Origin: Synchiropus splendidus
Lineage: Eukaryota; Chordata; Actinopteri; Syngnathiformes; Callionymidae
Direction: 5' to 3'
Assembly: GCF_027744825.2 (NCBI RefSeq)
Contig: NC_071342.1
Location: 11,613,501 to 11,677,500 of the forward strand
Length of the DNA: 64,000 bases
A program made the translations under genes and the position numbers. The first letter of the stretch is position 1. The number at the start of each line of letters is the position of its first letter. Shown in pieces: positions 45,347 to 58,302 of this stretch. A model generated the notes under the pieces. It was given only the letters and a program-made list of their open reading frames with translations. It was not told the origin of the DNA and made no database searches.

Positions 45347-48300
45347 GTTATTAATCATGACTAGCAGGAATGTTTAAATATCATTCAGTTTCATAGGTTC
45401 ACTATGACCTCGTGAATTCTATTCATGCAACTGCAACACAACAAATACATTAATAGTTGTTACTGAGACATCAACAAACAATAGACAAAGTCTGGTTTTC
45501 GGCGGTAAAAGAATGGGGCAGACTGGAAGGAGTGAAGTGCCTGCCATGTCCTCTCACACATACCGTACATGCCCTAATGAAGATGGATTCGTAGCGACGC
45601 AGCTTTAGATTACTTGCACCCCAGGAGCAATCATTAGCTTACACAACCATACAACCAGCTCCACATGTTGCCTCACCAGGAGCGTCGCGGCAATGGGCAG
45701 GACAACTGCTGCAAAGCTCCGTGAGAACATTACCGTCCTAATGGAAGTCAGGGATCATCTTATGGAGAAATAGGCAACATGGAGGCCAGGCTCAGGATTT
45801 AACAGCTCAACTGGCACGACTGAACATATATTGAGTTGTTATTAATCTGAAATCCAACAGAAATGCACCAAATAAACATTTTCTCACATTGACTGCATGG
45901 ATTACTATTGACTTCATCTGCTCGAGAACACAAACCCCACAGCAAAGTCCTACATTACAAAATATCGACAAATATTTTCAGTTTTTTCACCTTTGGACCG
46001 AAGCACACGTTCTACCTCAGGGAAACATAAACATTTATCAGTCCGGTCACTCATGCTTTTACGGTTAAATCAATATATTCTGTGTTGATTATCCAACCAC
46101 AGGAACAGTATGCGACTCGGTTTACCTCTTCAACTGTAGCTCACACCAAACGTGGGCTGACAGACCTCCACCCACGCCTCTGTTTGGGTCTCTGAAAGAT
46201 CATGAAAGTTTAAAATACAGTCGGCTGTTACGTAGCTGCCGCTTTTTCTCCGACAGGAACATGAAATCACGTCGAGAGTGCTAAGTGCATTTCCCCTCCA
46301 GGGTTTCACATCATTGTCAGGCAGAAAGAGTCTTAATATCTGAACTAGTCCTGCTAAGGTTATGACTAATTTAATCTCCTCTTGTTCTAGCAGAAGTCCA
46401 ATATCCCTGACTCCAGTTGGTGGCCCTTCCTCCGCATCATGATTCAGAGCGTGTTCTGTCGGAACATCAGGTTTTCAGCATCACATTTAGCCCCCTTGAA
46501 GTATGAGCAGACAATGGCATTGATGTCGACAAGAGGAATTTTGACACAACCGTCAAGAAGAGGAAAATAAGAGCAAACGTATGAAAGGTAAAATGAAGGG
46601 AAGGTAGGAGATGCCAGGAGCGGCCAGATACGTCTCAGAGGTGGAAGGCTAATTAATCTCCCGGCAGGAGGGAAGCATCAATATAACAACGATGAGACAG
46701 TTACAGAGCGGGAGGAGGAGGGTGAATGGGAGGAGAGACAGCGCAGAGAATATAATGAGAGAAAAGTTACTTCGACAACAGGGAAGTCACAAACAATCCA
46801 GAAGATCAGAGTGCTTGATGATCGTTGCTCCAGCAGACTGACAGACCTTAAAGAGACGGCATCCCCTTTATCATGCATAGATGTAACAGTGCAACAAAGT
46901 CAACTCAACTCCAAGAACAATGAATATAAAAAATATAGTTCTTACATTGTAATCATGGGTTGCCACAACAAGAGAGCCCTCCTCCATTATACTCTGTCTT
47001 GCTCACCCTCCCTGGTCACACCTGTCCTTGTCCATGATCATGGTCTCCTTGTACCCTGGATCTCCATCAACAACCAAAGTGTGCTTCCCATTCTTAAAGT
47101 CAGCTGGATCCTTTCAATGAAACCAGTGTTCTTTGTGTCTGGTCCATTTTGTGGTCTCACAAAAAATGGAACCAAGGGAGACCCCAGAATACACTCAGGA
47201 CAAGCAGCGTTGGAGTGAACAGTCCACCTTAAATGGAGCAATATGATGGTCCTTAAGAACAAATCTCAGCAAAGGCTTTTCTCCCTGGAAAATACTCTCA
47301 TTAGAGTACATTTTAATCCGAGGCCCCCACTGACACAAACATAATGCAGGGAGACTCGGAGGAGGCCATTAAGATAATCTGGCAGGGACAGATGATGCTT
47401 ATCTGGGAAGTCGAGGGGCTACAGGGAGGAATGGAGGCAGTACCTGGCATGGAGCTCCGAGTGAATCACCAGAAAGGGCCATGGCATACCTGACAGTAGT
47501 CGGATACCTCCTGCAGGCTTCACTGAGGCGGACAGAAAAAGGAAACTTCAATTCTCTGCAAGTGTTTTGTGCAGCTTCTTCAATCATCGACCTGTTTTCT
47601 TGTGACACCGGAGTGTTCATCTGAAGCAGGGACAATGATAAATCTGTTTCTTCAGCAGTGTGGGACAGACAGCACAAACACACAGGTCTCTTGTCCTGTT
47701 CACAAATGCCTCACTGTAGGTGAGCTGAAAAAAATCTAGCTGGCCAAATGATATTTTCTTAATCACTCAAAGCTTTGATCGGGGAACAATGTGTTCATAC
47801 AAACTCATTAACACAATTACCTGCTGATAAATGAAGACCACACTGTTACACACCTGAGGGGGATTCACTCTGCTGCTGCTGTTCTGCACCCGTAATAAAT
47901 CCAAATTTTCATCTTGAATTGTATTATACAATTATATCCTGAACGATTACGATGGGCAGAAGGTGGAACACACGGAAAGGTGGAACAACTGTGCATCCTG
48001 ATTCATAAATGTGCGCTCACATTTATGAGTTACATTTTCGGAGAAGAAATTGTGAAGAAAACAATCATTTCCTGTTGTGCTACTTTGGTGTGCAGCGCCA
48101 TGCCCTCAGGGTTCAACTCAGCAGGTCAACTGGCACAGGTTTGGTGCCAGATGCTCTCTCTCACGCACCAACTTTTCTAGCCAAGGTTTGGACTGGAATA
48201 TTGACATCCAACTACGTGAGAGGAAACTTAACAAGTTTTACTTTGTCTTACGACATTCTGGGCTGTTTATCTAAATTAAACATGGGGGTCTCTTCTGATG

Positions 48301-48639
48301 CAATTCAAGGCGCACTAGGTGTTTTTCCTTATAAATCACTGAGCATCAATCCCTCAAACCACAAGGACTGGGCTTCGGTGGGTCTTTTTTTTCTTCCTCT
48401 TACCAGAGGTCCTTGGCTTTGCTCCCACATTGGAATTGAAAAATAAATATCTCAGCTCGAGATATTTATATTTATATGCTTTCCTTCTTAAATCTCAGCT
48501 CTGGCACCTCACATTTGCGTCATGTTTTGTTGTCAAATGAACAGCGCATAAAGCCAACTACAGAGCACACAAAGCCTGTGACAGGTTGTGCTTCTTTCAC
48601 TCCCAGACAGGATCTCAAACCAGGACTCATGTATCGTCC
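45347..48639. other. Intergenic: nothing recognised
   Basis: Purine-rich sequence around 46660-46770. The frames at 46811-47218 and 48009-48446 have no recognisable domain. Confidence 0.35.
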
Positions 48640-48872
48640 CATCGAGGTTGGGGGAGAAATTCTCCCTGGACAGGAGGTCGAGAGTCTTGGGGTGATGGAA
48701 GGGCGGCGCATGAGGTGGACGGACAGATCAGAAGTTACAGTGGTGCTGTACAGTATATGCCTGTACTGGTGGAAAAATGATCTGAGCAGAAATCTCCGTG
48801 GTCCTACTCGCCCCTGTGGTCATGAGCTTTGGGCCGTGACTGAGAGCAGTTCAGCAGTTCAGGATTCAGGGA
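48640..48872 (+). mobile_element. Rex3-type LINE fragment, plus strand, degraded
   Basis: The stretch holds, in order, GGGGTGATGGAAGGGCGG, then GAGGTGGACGGACAGATC, GTACTGGTGGAAAAATGATC TGAGC, and GGTCATGAGCTTTGGGCCGT GACTGAGAG. These align with the Rex3 region encoding 'YLGVLF..EGRMEREIDRRIG', 'VVKKELSRKAK' and 'TYGHELWVMTERTR'. Frames are broken and pieces are deleted. It lies upstream, in element order, of the part kept at 31391-31668, but the two copies are in opposite orientations and 17 kb apart, so they are separate insertions. Confidence 0.65.
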
Positions 48873-49779
48873 AGAAAAAAGTCTTGGTCTCTTTATTTAA
48901 GATGCGACCCAGGTGACCCAAGCAAGTGGAAATATAGAACCAAAACTAATTATCGTGAACCTTTTCTACATTTTCTGGAAATGGAGAGAGCTAAACTAAT
49001 GTTCATCTGTTCCTTGCCCCATGAAAAGTAAGTAAGTAACTAAGTATCCCTAGTTTTTTAGTTAGTTTGCAACAGATATAGATATATAACCTCGGCAGCA
49101 AAGTTGATTTAAGTAAAAAAATAAATAAATAAAGCAAAAAAAGATCTTATTTTATGGAAATGCTTTTTATGTTGTGAATTACTCAGTAAACTTCAAACCA
49201 TAAAATATGACGTTCTTCGTTGTTACGGCTTTTATCTGAGTGTCAAGAAAGGCTCCTGTAAGCAAAATGCAGTATTGTTGTTGGAGGTCATTATGTATTG
49301 GTAGAGTCATTTGTTTCTGATGCTGTTTTATTATTCTTCGCGGGCTCCTTTAAAATTGCTAAAGCATAAAGCAGATTACATTTCCGAGACAAATGTACTT
49401 TGTTTGCACGTCTATGAAATGACCTAAACATAAATATGATGAAAACACCGCAGGTCCTTCTTTTCCTCTATTTTCCGTCTTTGGGAACCGGCATCTTTGA
49501 TTATATCCTGACTTAAATGTCACGCTTCCAGCTCGAACCAAATTTGTTTCAGGATTTGGTTCCACAGCAACGGCAATGAGCGTTAATGGCCCAAAAATGT
49601 CACTCATTCCCAGTCTCTTCACGGGCACACAGCTTTCCAGAGGGCGAGAAATAATATGGATTGGAGGAGATTTGCCCCACTGCTCGCAATGGAACTTATG
49701 AACACAATGATAGCATCGGCTGCTTCTCCACTTATCTGTTTAAAATGCCTGGAGGCACGCGGATGGAGGCAAGTCTATT

Positions 49780-50130
49780 TTACACTCATACGCCTGACAG
49801 TCGCTTTCGCCTGGAGACTTGATTGATTTTTCTTTTCAAGCCGACAAATAAATAAGATTGGAACGTCTTCAGCTATTTTTCTAGCTTTATAATGCGAGTC
49901 ATCACCCAGCCGACATCCATAATATGGAGGCAGGTGATTTAACACAAGAAAGCCAAAAGAAAAAAAGATGTGCGTTTCAATACCATCGCCACATTATTCC
50001 TTCTCTAATTAGACAATTTGTCTGATTGAAATTCTGTCTTCATCCTTGAATGGATTTTAATTCTGACAGATTAAACCAAACAAAGGCCGCATCAGCATTA
50101 TGGATTAGTGTCCCACGCTCCTTAAACCCG
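49780..50130. promoter_or_regulatory. Conserved-element-like non-coding sequence
   Basis: It contains TAGCTTTATAATGCGAGTCA, TTCTCTAATTAGACAATTTG followed by TCTGATTGAAATTC, and AATGGATTTTAATTCTGACA. These AT-core homeodomain-type motifs occur in non-repetitive sequence with no good frame. Status as an enhancer is inference. Confidence 0.25.
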
Positions 50131-50547
50131 CGCCAGCGAGCCTCCTTCATACCTGAGAGGGCATTTGTTATCCTGGTAGGTTCTGTCCCTAAAAGAGCCT
50201 TCAACCAAAAACTTGACCTGAAACATGTGGCCGTGTTGATTCACTGAAATAAAAAAGGCAAACGTGCTCAAGATGGCAGAAATATATTTGAGTGTTGAGG
50301 GAGTTACGGACAGAAACAAAAAATGACAACTCTCATGGAAGGACAATGGCTAACCTTTCCTTATTAATGGCCCTATTTGTCAAAATAAAATGTTGTTTTA
50401 CAAGTGAGTGGGAAAATGTATTTAGTGACGACAAATATTATTTTACATGAATAGTCTGCTTTATACCCACCACCAGAAGTGGTGTACTAACTCTGATAAA
50501 ATTTTCAGGAAATGGTGATATGGATCCTGAAGACTGCATGTGGCAAA

Positions 50548-50595
50548 CTTAAGGCCCGCGGGCCAAATCCGGCTCATTCAGGCATTTTATGCAGC
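50548..50595 (+). mobile_element. hAT-type terminal remnant, GGCCCGCGGGCC type
   Basis: GGCAAACTTAAGGCCCGCGG followed by GCCAAATCCGGCTC fits the common vertebrate hAT end pattern 'TCAAACT..GGCCCGCGGGCCAAAT..GGC'. It is a different subfamily from the CAGACSTGGG ends. It is non-coding. Confidence 0.5.
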
Positions 50596-51288
50596 TCCCA
50601 AGAGCTTTAAAAGCAATTCAATTCTACTTGTGTTGTTGTGACCTATGAAGATGCCTGTATTCTAACAAGACTGGATTTTACGTTGGATAATTGATATAGT
50701 GTGACATGAAACACAAGGTTTCCTAAATTTGTTTTTTTCACCTCCACCGCTATCTTTCTGTCAGCAGCAACTTTTTTTTCCTGTTTAGACCAGCAAGAAA
50801 GTTCTGGAATGCTACTGCCACCTGCTGGCCCAGTGAGCTCAACAATAACTCAAATCCAACAACAGATATTTCATGAAAACATGCTTGCAATGAGACTGTT
50901 TCCACAGGACGCACCATGAAGTGTCCTCGAAGCAGCAAGTCGCTGTGCGGCGCTAACTTCATGCTCCTCGATCAATGCATCCCAAAAACTCTTTGCGACC
51001 TCTTGAGGGTTTGTTGGTGCAGATATGGAGATTCAAAGGCTTCTCATCGGCCCATTCACCCACATTTTTGTCACGTCGGCTCACACTGTCCCGAGGACAT
51101 GCTGCAGTTTATTACCTCCTTCATCCCATCCTGACTCTCTGCCCATCTGCTCCAACTTCATGCTCCATTGAAACCTCCATCCACCATTTGTTTTATGCAC
51201 CCACTTGTTGGGACAATGCCTGTCATTAGAAGGGAAAACACTTATACAACACTTCACAAGTGCATTGAACTTTGAGTACACTCTAAAA

Positions 51289-51332
51289 CAGACGTGGGGA
51301 AAATGCGGCACAGGGACCAAATGCGGCCCTTT
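51289..51332 (+). mobile_element. hAT-type terminal remnant, GCGGCC type
   Basis: CAGACGTGGGGAAAATGCGG followed by CACAGGGACCAAATGCGGCC is close to the 7733-7775 copy and to general vertebrate hAT ends. No opposite end is apparent within about 1 kb. Confidence 0.5.
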
Positions 51333-53534
51333 GACTGAATTTATGTGGCCCTCCTGGAGTAAAACTATAAAACTCATTGTCTCTGACATTTTTGTCTTGT
51401 GCATTGTTTTTTGTTTATTATGATGCAACTGAAACATAACTTACTTTCTTTGTATTTCTTGTCCCTTAAAATAAAAGAATTGAAAGCAGATTTTGAAATG
51501 TATGAAACACATTGACAATCTTTAAATGGAATGTGGTTTAAATTAAATAAAACACAACAAACCAACATTTTCTTTGCATTTTTAAAGTGGAATTTTGGAA
51601 TTTCACAATCCGACATGATGTCATCACTTGATATTTACTTTTAATTTTCTTTGACCCTTCTTTCTGGTCACAATATATTAGCTCTAAAGCTGTCCTTCTT
51701 TAATCAGTTTGTTTAAAAGATTCTCACTCGTTTTTGAATTCACCCGCTCAGTTTTCTGCCTCATTGTGCTCAGGCGGTGGCATCCTGACCTGGATCACTG
51801 TCACTCAGTACATCAGACACTGAAGTTCCCACTTCACATCCACACCACAGGGTTTCAAGTGATGCCGAAGATTCAAAAGGTAATGACGAATGCTTGACAG
51901 AGCTGTGTTTCCTCAAGTCACAGACAAATTATCACGTTAATTATGTGTCAGAATTATTGCATGAAACCGAGCGTCAAGTGGTAACCCAATAATCCTCAAA
52001 TCAGGAATTGATGGAGGGTTTAATCCAAGAAATCCCTGCACCTGCGCGGGAGATAATCATTAAAAGCTAAGAGCGTATCATTATTTTCAGATCTCATTCC
52101 ACACATTACAGCGATGACCATCATTCGTGCAGACAGCCAATTTAAAGCGTGCGCAGCTGCACGTGGCGCAGTGAGACAAAACTTTGATGCATGAATATGG
52201 AGAATCAAGGTTGCTTAACCACGCCATGTTTTCCACATTTATTATTTATATGCAATATACTCACGGCCAGATGTTACAAGTGCAACGGGTTGTCTGGGAA
52301 AACCATAAAGCTCCTGAATCATTGATGCCGGCTCAACACGGAACACACACGGAGCTAAACAAAGGCCCGACCCAGAAGGGAAATCAACAAATATTTGGCT
52401 GATGAAGCATTTAAGCAAAATTAATTACAACAATAAGGGAGGTCCTTTCAGTGGGCACAGAGGAATTGAGTCCTGTTGTGTTGCACTTGGAACTCTGGCG
52501 AAACATTAATGGTTTTATAAGCAACTTGCATCAGTTGTAAAGCTATTTAGGTTTCTGTTTGTTCTCTCCATTGTCATTCTTGTTTTACTTGTGTCCCCTG
52601 TCGATGCCTTGCTCATGAATCCGAGCTTGGTCCTGTGGTGAGGTCAAGACTGCAGACCGCTGGTCTTCAGCTGCACCTGCACTGTCCTTACGTGTGGCTG
52701 TTCCTCACTTCCTGCTCCTTGTGTGTCAAAGTAAATATAAGCAGTTCGACTTGAGGCGGGAAAACTCCCTCCCACATCTCATCCCGCTCCTGCTCAGCAC
52801 TTTATCCACAGTTTAAAGGCATATTTAACAATCATAAAGCAGCAAGCCTCCCCCCCTGCTGAGACACCATTGAGCAAGACAATCCCCGCAGCTCCGGGGA
52901 AGAAACTAACCCAAAAGGCGCCACACAAATTATTAAAATGCATGCATTAATTCAAGCTGAATAGCGATTCATTAGGCATGTGTATATCGATGATGCATGA
53001 TGTGGGGAGAAGACATCAAAGGGAGCGCAGAATTGGACCAAGTTGAGTGGACACATCTGGTCCGGCGGGGTTGGTGAAGACACGGGACAGATGCTGCAGC
53101 GGCTCCCCTGCTCGGATCAAACCCTGAGAGAGTGGTTCATTGTTATTCTGTGTCAAAGTCAGCCACACTGGAGTTTTAATTTATTCATCCTTTTAGTTTT
53201 CTGACCTTTTCTTAGAGGTAAATTTTACGTGCTTTTACTCGCTGTGTTTGGCATCAACATTGTTCCTTCAACTCTGTCACCTACTTCTAACACAAAAGAG
53301 CACAGACGCATATAACGTATATCTCTCTTACTTCATTAGTTTCTTTCCTCCTGGAATTTTTCCATCGTTGACCAACTTTGAAGCAAAACATTTGTAAAGT
53401 GGAAACATTTGCCATCTAGTGGTGGGAGGTTCTCACTATATGTTTTACAAAATAGGCTGCAAATTTCAAAGACACATTTAACCGCTCATGGCCACAATAA
53501 ATGGCCCCGATGGACTGAGTTCGTGTTTCATTCC

Positions 53535-53860
53535 TTCTGCTGTTTCCGCGTGTTTCCTGGTTTGTTCTATGATTTACTATTTCTGTTCATTGTGTTTTTG
53601 TCTCTCTGTTTGCAGATTTAAGTTTGTTTGACTCTCATGGTTCGGTGACTCTTTCTGTTTGGACTCTTATTCGTACCTGTGGACTTCTCCTGGTTGGACG
53701 CTCTAATTTTGGACAATTTAGACTTCACTTTGTTTCTCCCGGTTCGGTGACTCTTTCTGTTCTGGTTTTATTGTTTAATGATTAAATATTGTACCTTCTT
53801 CCACTCCTTGCCTCCTGTAAGTTTTCTCATCACTGCACTTGGGTCCCACTTCGTGTCTTG
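53535..53860 (+). repeat. LTR-like dispersed repeat, copy 2
   Basis: It shares with copy 1 (39225-39545) CTGTTCATTGTGTTTTTGTC, GTTTGCAGATTTAAGTTTG, GGTTCGGTGACTCTTTCTGT, TCTCCCGGTTCGGTGAC, and CTTGCCTCCTGTAAGTTTTC TCATCAC. It then runs on to GCACTTGGGTCCCAC, a phrase I associate with the 3' edge of fish LTR sequences. It has no tandem duplication. The family is inferred, not confirmed. Confidence 0.45.
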
Positions 53861-54519
53861 ACTTATAACAAGATCTACAGACTTTTTTTTTTCCTTCATG
53901 GGGTTTTGTTTCAAGTCTGATCATACTGGAGACGTGAGTGTGTTATCTTCATTTCGTTCCACCCACTCTTATCTCCAGATCTGTGAGGTTAAGCTATTGC
54001 AGTGAGAGTGAGTCACAGCACTGCTGATTTGTTGTCCTGTTTTACCAGCTTTCTCCCTGACTCAGTCAACAGTGCAACATACTGGCTAAGGTGGGGCGCT
54101 TCTAAACAAAAATGTGATTCAGTCATCCATACTGGTCTCCAAATTAAGACTAGAAAGACCATCAGTCAAACATATGGGAATGTTGAGTCATAAAAAATGG
54201 GAATGCATGTCTTTTGTCAGTTCAACCACACCTTGCTGCTGCCCTCCAAACCCTCGAGGAGTAAACAGCGAGCTAGTTTTTATCTGTGTATTGAGAGTCC
54301 CAGCAGTTTGAGCAGAAAAAACCCATTTGTTTATTTTGAGTTACATTGTGTACATTTATAAACCAAGAAGTTTTCACTTTGAATTAAATAGTTAATGCAA
54401 TTTGGTCTCAAAGTTTCCTGGTGACAAAGAGGAATACGGTCCAATTAAGAACGTCTGACAGTGAAAAATCCTCCTCCTTTCCGTCAATGTCACCTCATAT
54501 GTAGTTGGTCCAATCTCCT

Positions 54520-54920
54520 AGCGCGGCCGCGGAGAAGAACGACGTGGGACGAGTAATTGTCTGCCTCCTGAGCGATATCATCACATTTATCCAGCGGAAG
54601 ATCAATACCAGGCCATTAATCAAACTGATCAAGTGTGTGTGAGCATTCGGTGTGCCAGTGTGTTTCATTGTTAACTTGCCCAATAACATAAACTCTAAAT
54701 CCTCATCCGTCCACCCACAGAAACGCCGCGCTCCTCTGGCTCCAGATGATCGATGGCTGCTGCCGCTCCTGCTTGGATTCTAATTTCAAGGGAAATCTGA
54801 GCGATCAATAATCCGATAACAGTCGAAGAAGACCAGGATGAAGATGGTCTTAACAAGCCGAGTGGCCACTGAGACAGCATTAAGGCTGGGCAACAAGCCA
54901 CGGTCCACACCCAGGTATGT
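54520..54920. promoter_or_regulatory. Conserved-element-like non-coding sequence
   Basis: After GCGCGGCCGCGG (a small CpG cluster at 54521-54532) comes AGCGATATCATCACATTTAT, CCAGGCCATTAATCAAACTG and, at 54778-54824, TTCTAATTTCAAGGGAAATC and GAGCGATCAATAATCCGATA. It is complex, repeat-free sequence without a convincing exon frame on either strand. Confidence 0.22.
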
Positions 54921-56302
54921 TCAAACCAAAAGAGATTTAAGCGAAGAAAGTCACCTGCGAGGTTAGTGAAGAGGGGCAGTTATGAGTGACAACTGTCTGT
55001 CAGCTGTACGGGAGACAGTTGAGGCGTTTGCTTCAGCCAGTTTCAAAATGCCACATCAAAAAATCAGATCACCACCGAAACGTCACAGTGTGTGTTAACC
55101 AATCAGATCCCAGATTTAAGGTGAGGGGGAAAATGCATTTACAAGACAAAGTGAAGAGGAAGAGAAGCTTGATCGTAGCTGTTTCTGGCATTCACAAACC
55201 ACCAAACTGGTAGCGCCTCAGGAGGATCTGACAGACCCGGAGACGGTGCCATTCTTGTCTGTTATTGTGCTTAATATTATTGCTATTAACCTTCACGCTA
55301 GATCAAAGGCTACAATTTTGCCTCTCTGATCTGCCATTTTGACTTTGCACTACCGTTCCACCGCTCCCTTTTAACACAACTTGAATGGTTGTGGCAAGTT
55401 GAAACCAGCGACCACTAGGTATGAATAGTGTCACCAAGTCGCCTTTGGTGTGAACCTACCTTGTTAAAAAAAAGCACTCAGAAAGTGCAGACCTCTGCCA
55501 AGCTTCTTTTTTTTTATCTATTTAATTAGACCCATTTTTTAGCATTAGCATTGGCGTTGAAAATGCTATAGCTCAGTCTTGAGCACCAAGTTGATAAAGT
55601 TTCCATTTCAGTATCCTGCTAAACTGTCATTACCTTGATCCTATCAAGCCATCTGTATTTCCTATTACCTCCCGCTCAGGTATTTCACCAGAGCCCTCTG
55701 CTGCAGTTTCTATCAGGTTTCCCCATCAGCATTAAAACGGTGCTGCGCTGCCTCATGCCAGTGGTTTGTGCCGCTGTAGCCTCTGGAGATCGGGCTGAAG
55801 AAATTAAAACAGTCAGAATCCATCTCTTCCCTTCGCGTTACTGTGGAAGGGAAACATGTAGTGGCGGGACTCTATATCCACAAGTGTGTACAGATAAGGC
55901 TAACGACTGAGAATAGGAATTAATTCATGAAGACGCTTCAGCCATAAAAACAGAGGAGGATTAATATTCCTGGAGCAGCATTTAATTACTGCAGTGCAGC
56001 CCAGTCTGCCAGCCATCGCTTCAACCTCCGACCTGCTTTCTTTAATATTGCTGCGTGCAGGTTGGTTATGCAAGGGTTCCCCTCCAGTCCGACCACAGGG
56101 GACGGAGCGGGTCTGGAGGGTGAAGGGATGTTTTGACAAGAGGATGAGAAGTGCTGGAATTAATTAAGATGACGATTTGAGTCAATGGAATGTTGCACTT
56201 CTATGCATAAAAATGCTTTTGGAATATGGGGCTAGAACAGGGACAGTTTACATTGGCATTGGAAAAAAGAATATTGGCTGTAAAAATAAATACAGAGATA
56301 TC

Positions 56303-56825
56303 AGAATCAGAAAAACTTTATTGATCCCAAGGGAAATTGTGTTCGTAACATGCTCTGTACTCAACATATCACAATAAATTGAAAAGAAAATAAATCAAAA
56401 AGAAGTAATATTATAAAGTGCAAAAAAAAATTTTACTAAAGACCTTAGAAACCATGTGAACAATGTGCAAGAAAATACAGTTCAAGAAGTATCCTTCATT
56501 GTGATTTTTTCAGAGATGAATTGTACGCTTTTATTGCCAGAGGAAGAAAGGACCTCCTGTGGCGACCAGTCTTTGAGTTGGGTATTCTCAATCTATTGGT
56601 CCATGTGCTTTTGTATAGGACCAGGAGCTGATGGAGGGGGTGGGTGATGTTGTCCAGGATGCTCCTTAGTTTCAGGAGCGTCCTTCTCTCCATAACCGTC
56701 TCCAAGGAGTCCAGTTTCACCCCCACCACATCACCAGCTTTGCAGATGAGTCTGTTCGTGTCCACCACTGTTAATCTGCTGCCCCAGCAAACCACAGCGA
56801 ACAGAATTGCAAAGTCCTCCACCAC
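56303..56825 (-). mobile_element. Non-LTR retrotransposon 3' end, minus strand, degraded
   Basis: The plus strand at 56303-56342 has CAGAATCAGAAAAACTTTAT followed by TGATCCCAAGGGAAATT. Reverse-complemented, this is the AATAAAGT..TGATTCTGA tail common to teleost LINEs. The minus-strand frame 56496-56825 (about 110 codons) has the expected C-terminal flavour: a VVGVKLDSLE segment, ERRTLLKLRSILDN, and GRHRRSFLPLAIKAYNSS at the end. The 5' part is missing. It differs from the 63-kb element, so a second LINE lineage or subfamily is likely. The clade is uncertain (L2/Rex group). Confidence 0.65.
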
Positions 56826-57908
56826 AGCCCTGTACTCAGTCTCCTCACCCTTGCTGATACATCCAACTATGGCAGAGTCATCAGAGAACTTCTGAAGGTG
56901 GCAAGTCTCCAGTCTCCAACTCCAAATGTTTCAGCCAATATTCTTTTTTTTTCAATTCCTATAGTCTTTTTTCAGCCATTTTTTTCAATGCCATTGTAAG
57001 CTGTCCCTGTTATAGCCCCATATTGGAAGGGCTTCCGAGATGAAGATCAGATCACCTTCAGCAGCAACTGTACAGTGGACATGTGCATTGTCTGACCCAG
57101 GAAGTCTCAATGGCCCTTGATAAGATTTTGTACCCAAAGCTGTGTCAAACCATTCAACCAACTCTCAACAGAAGTATGTAAAAGAAGTGATGGGTTTTAC
57201 TACGCAAAAGCTGAAACTATGAACTGCTCTTTTCAATTATAATTCAGTCAGAAAATCAATTTGTGATTATCTTGTCACGAAAAATGAATACAGGCACCAC
57301 GATAAAGACACAAAGTAACTTCTCGCACTGACGGTTTGCTTCCAGATGAATGGCGAGACCATCGAAGCGGAGCAAACACATTTATTTCACTCTGCTCTAA
57401 TTCACCCACAAAACCCCGCCACATTCTTCTTCCTAAGAAGTGGATGAAAGTCACTTTATCTAGTTTTTCTGCTATTAACTCAAGTGAGAATTCAAATAAT
57501 CAGAAAACCCTTTTCAGCCGTTGATAATATAAATTGGAAAAATAAAGCTAGCTAGTGGAATTGCGCGCCGTCAGCACATGGAAAGCTTGTTACACCAAAA
57601 GCTTTACTTGATTCTAAATCCTAATTTACTCACAAGCAGTAAAGTTGTAAGAGAGAAGTCATGGCCAGCATGGACGTCACCGTCTTTCACTTTTCATGAC
57701 CCTGTATTGTAATGCTAGCCATTTTCGCTGTTGCTAACAGTGTCTAGTTTTCAAAAGTAGTGTCAATGTTGGTAAATGAGGAACAGCTAGGAACGGCATT
57801 TCCACCACCGACTCTTGGGGTTCAAAACGGCGCAACCCATCTGTTGCGGCTCACATTGAAAAGATAGGTAGCAAATATGCAAACAAATGCCTACAAGCAT
57901 TCCTCCAT

Positions 57909-58302
57909 GTTTACAGTATGCTAGCATTCCATAAAGGCTGACCTCATTCAATCCACAAAATAAATACATTTGGACAGCTGAGAAAACAATTGACCTACAG
58001 CTACATCTGAGAGGCTGGAATCTATGATGAACATTCTCAAGGACGACATTTTGGAGCAATAGACTCCCAGTTTACGAGCTTGTCTCTTGAAATAATAGCC
58101 AGTTGTAGCAGCGAGTTGTTGAAAGCTAAATAGAAAACTCCAGAATCAGAAAGGTTGAGCATATTTGGGCTAACAGCTGCATATAAAAAGAGAACCAAGA
58201 AAGTCAGGTCATCTGTGCTACCTTTAGCAAAACATTAGTGTTATTTTGACCATTGTGGGTTGAATGAGGTCTGCCTTTTTAACATGCTAACGTACTGTAA
58301 AC
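57909..58302. repeat. Long inverted repeat, 50-bp arms about 290 bp apart
   Basis: GTTTACAGTATGCTAGCATT CCATAAAGGCTGACCTCATT at 57909-57948 faces the complement of GTTTACAGTACGTTAGCATG TTAAAAAGGCAGACCTCATT ending at 58302. The arms run on through CAAYCCACAA. The arms are about 85% matched by eye. The loop includes TAGCAGCGAGTTGTTGAAAG and is non-coding. It could be two oppositely inserted copies of a repeat, or one foldback element. Confidence 0.65.

Noticed and set aside
46811..47218. 135-codon plus-strand frame
   Set aside because: No domain or splice signal. The peptide composition looks like translated non-coding DNA.
48009..48446. 145-codon plus-strand frame
   Set aside because: No recognisable domain, no start or splice context, and overlapping frames of similar length next to it.
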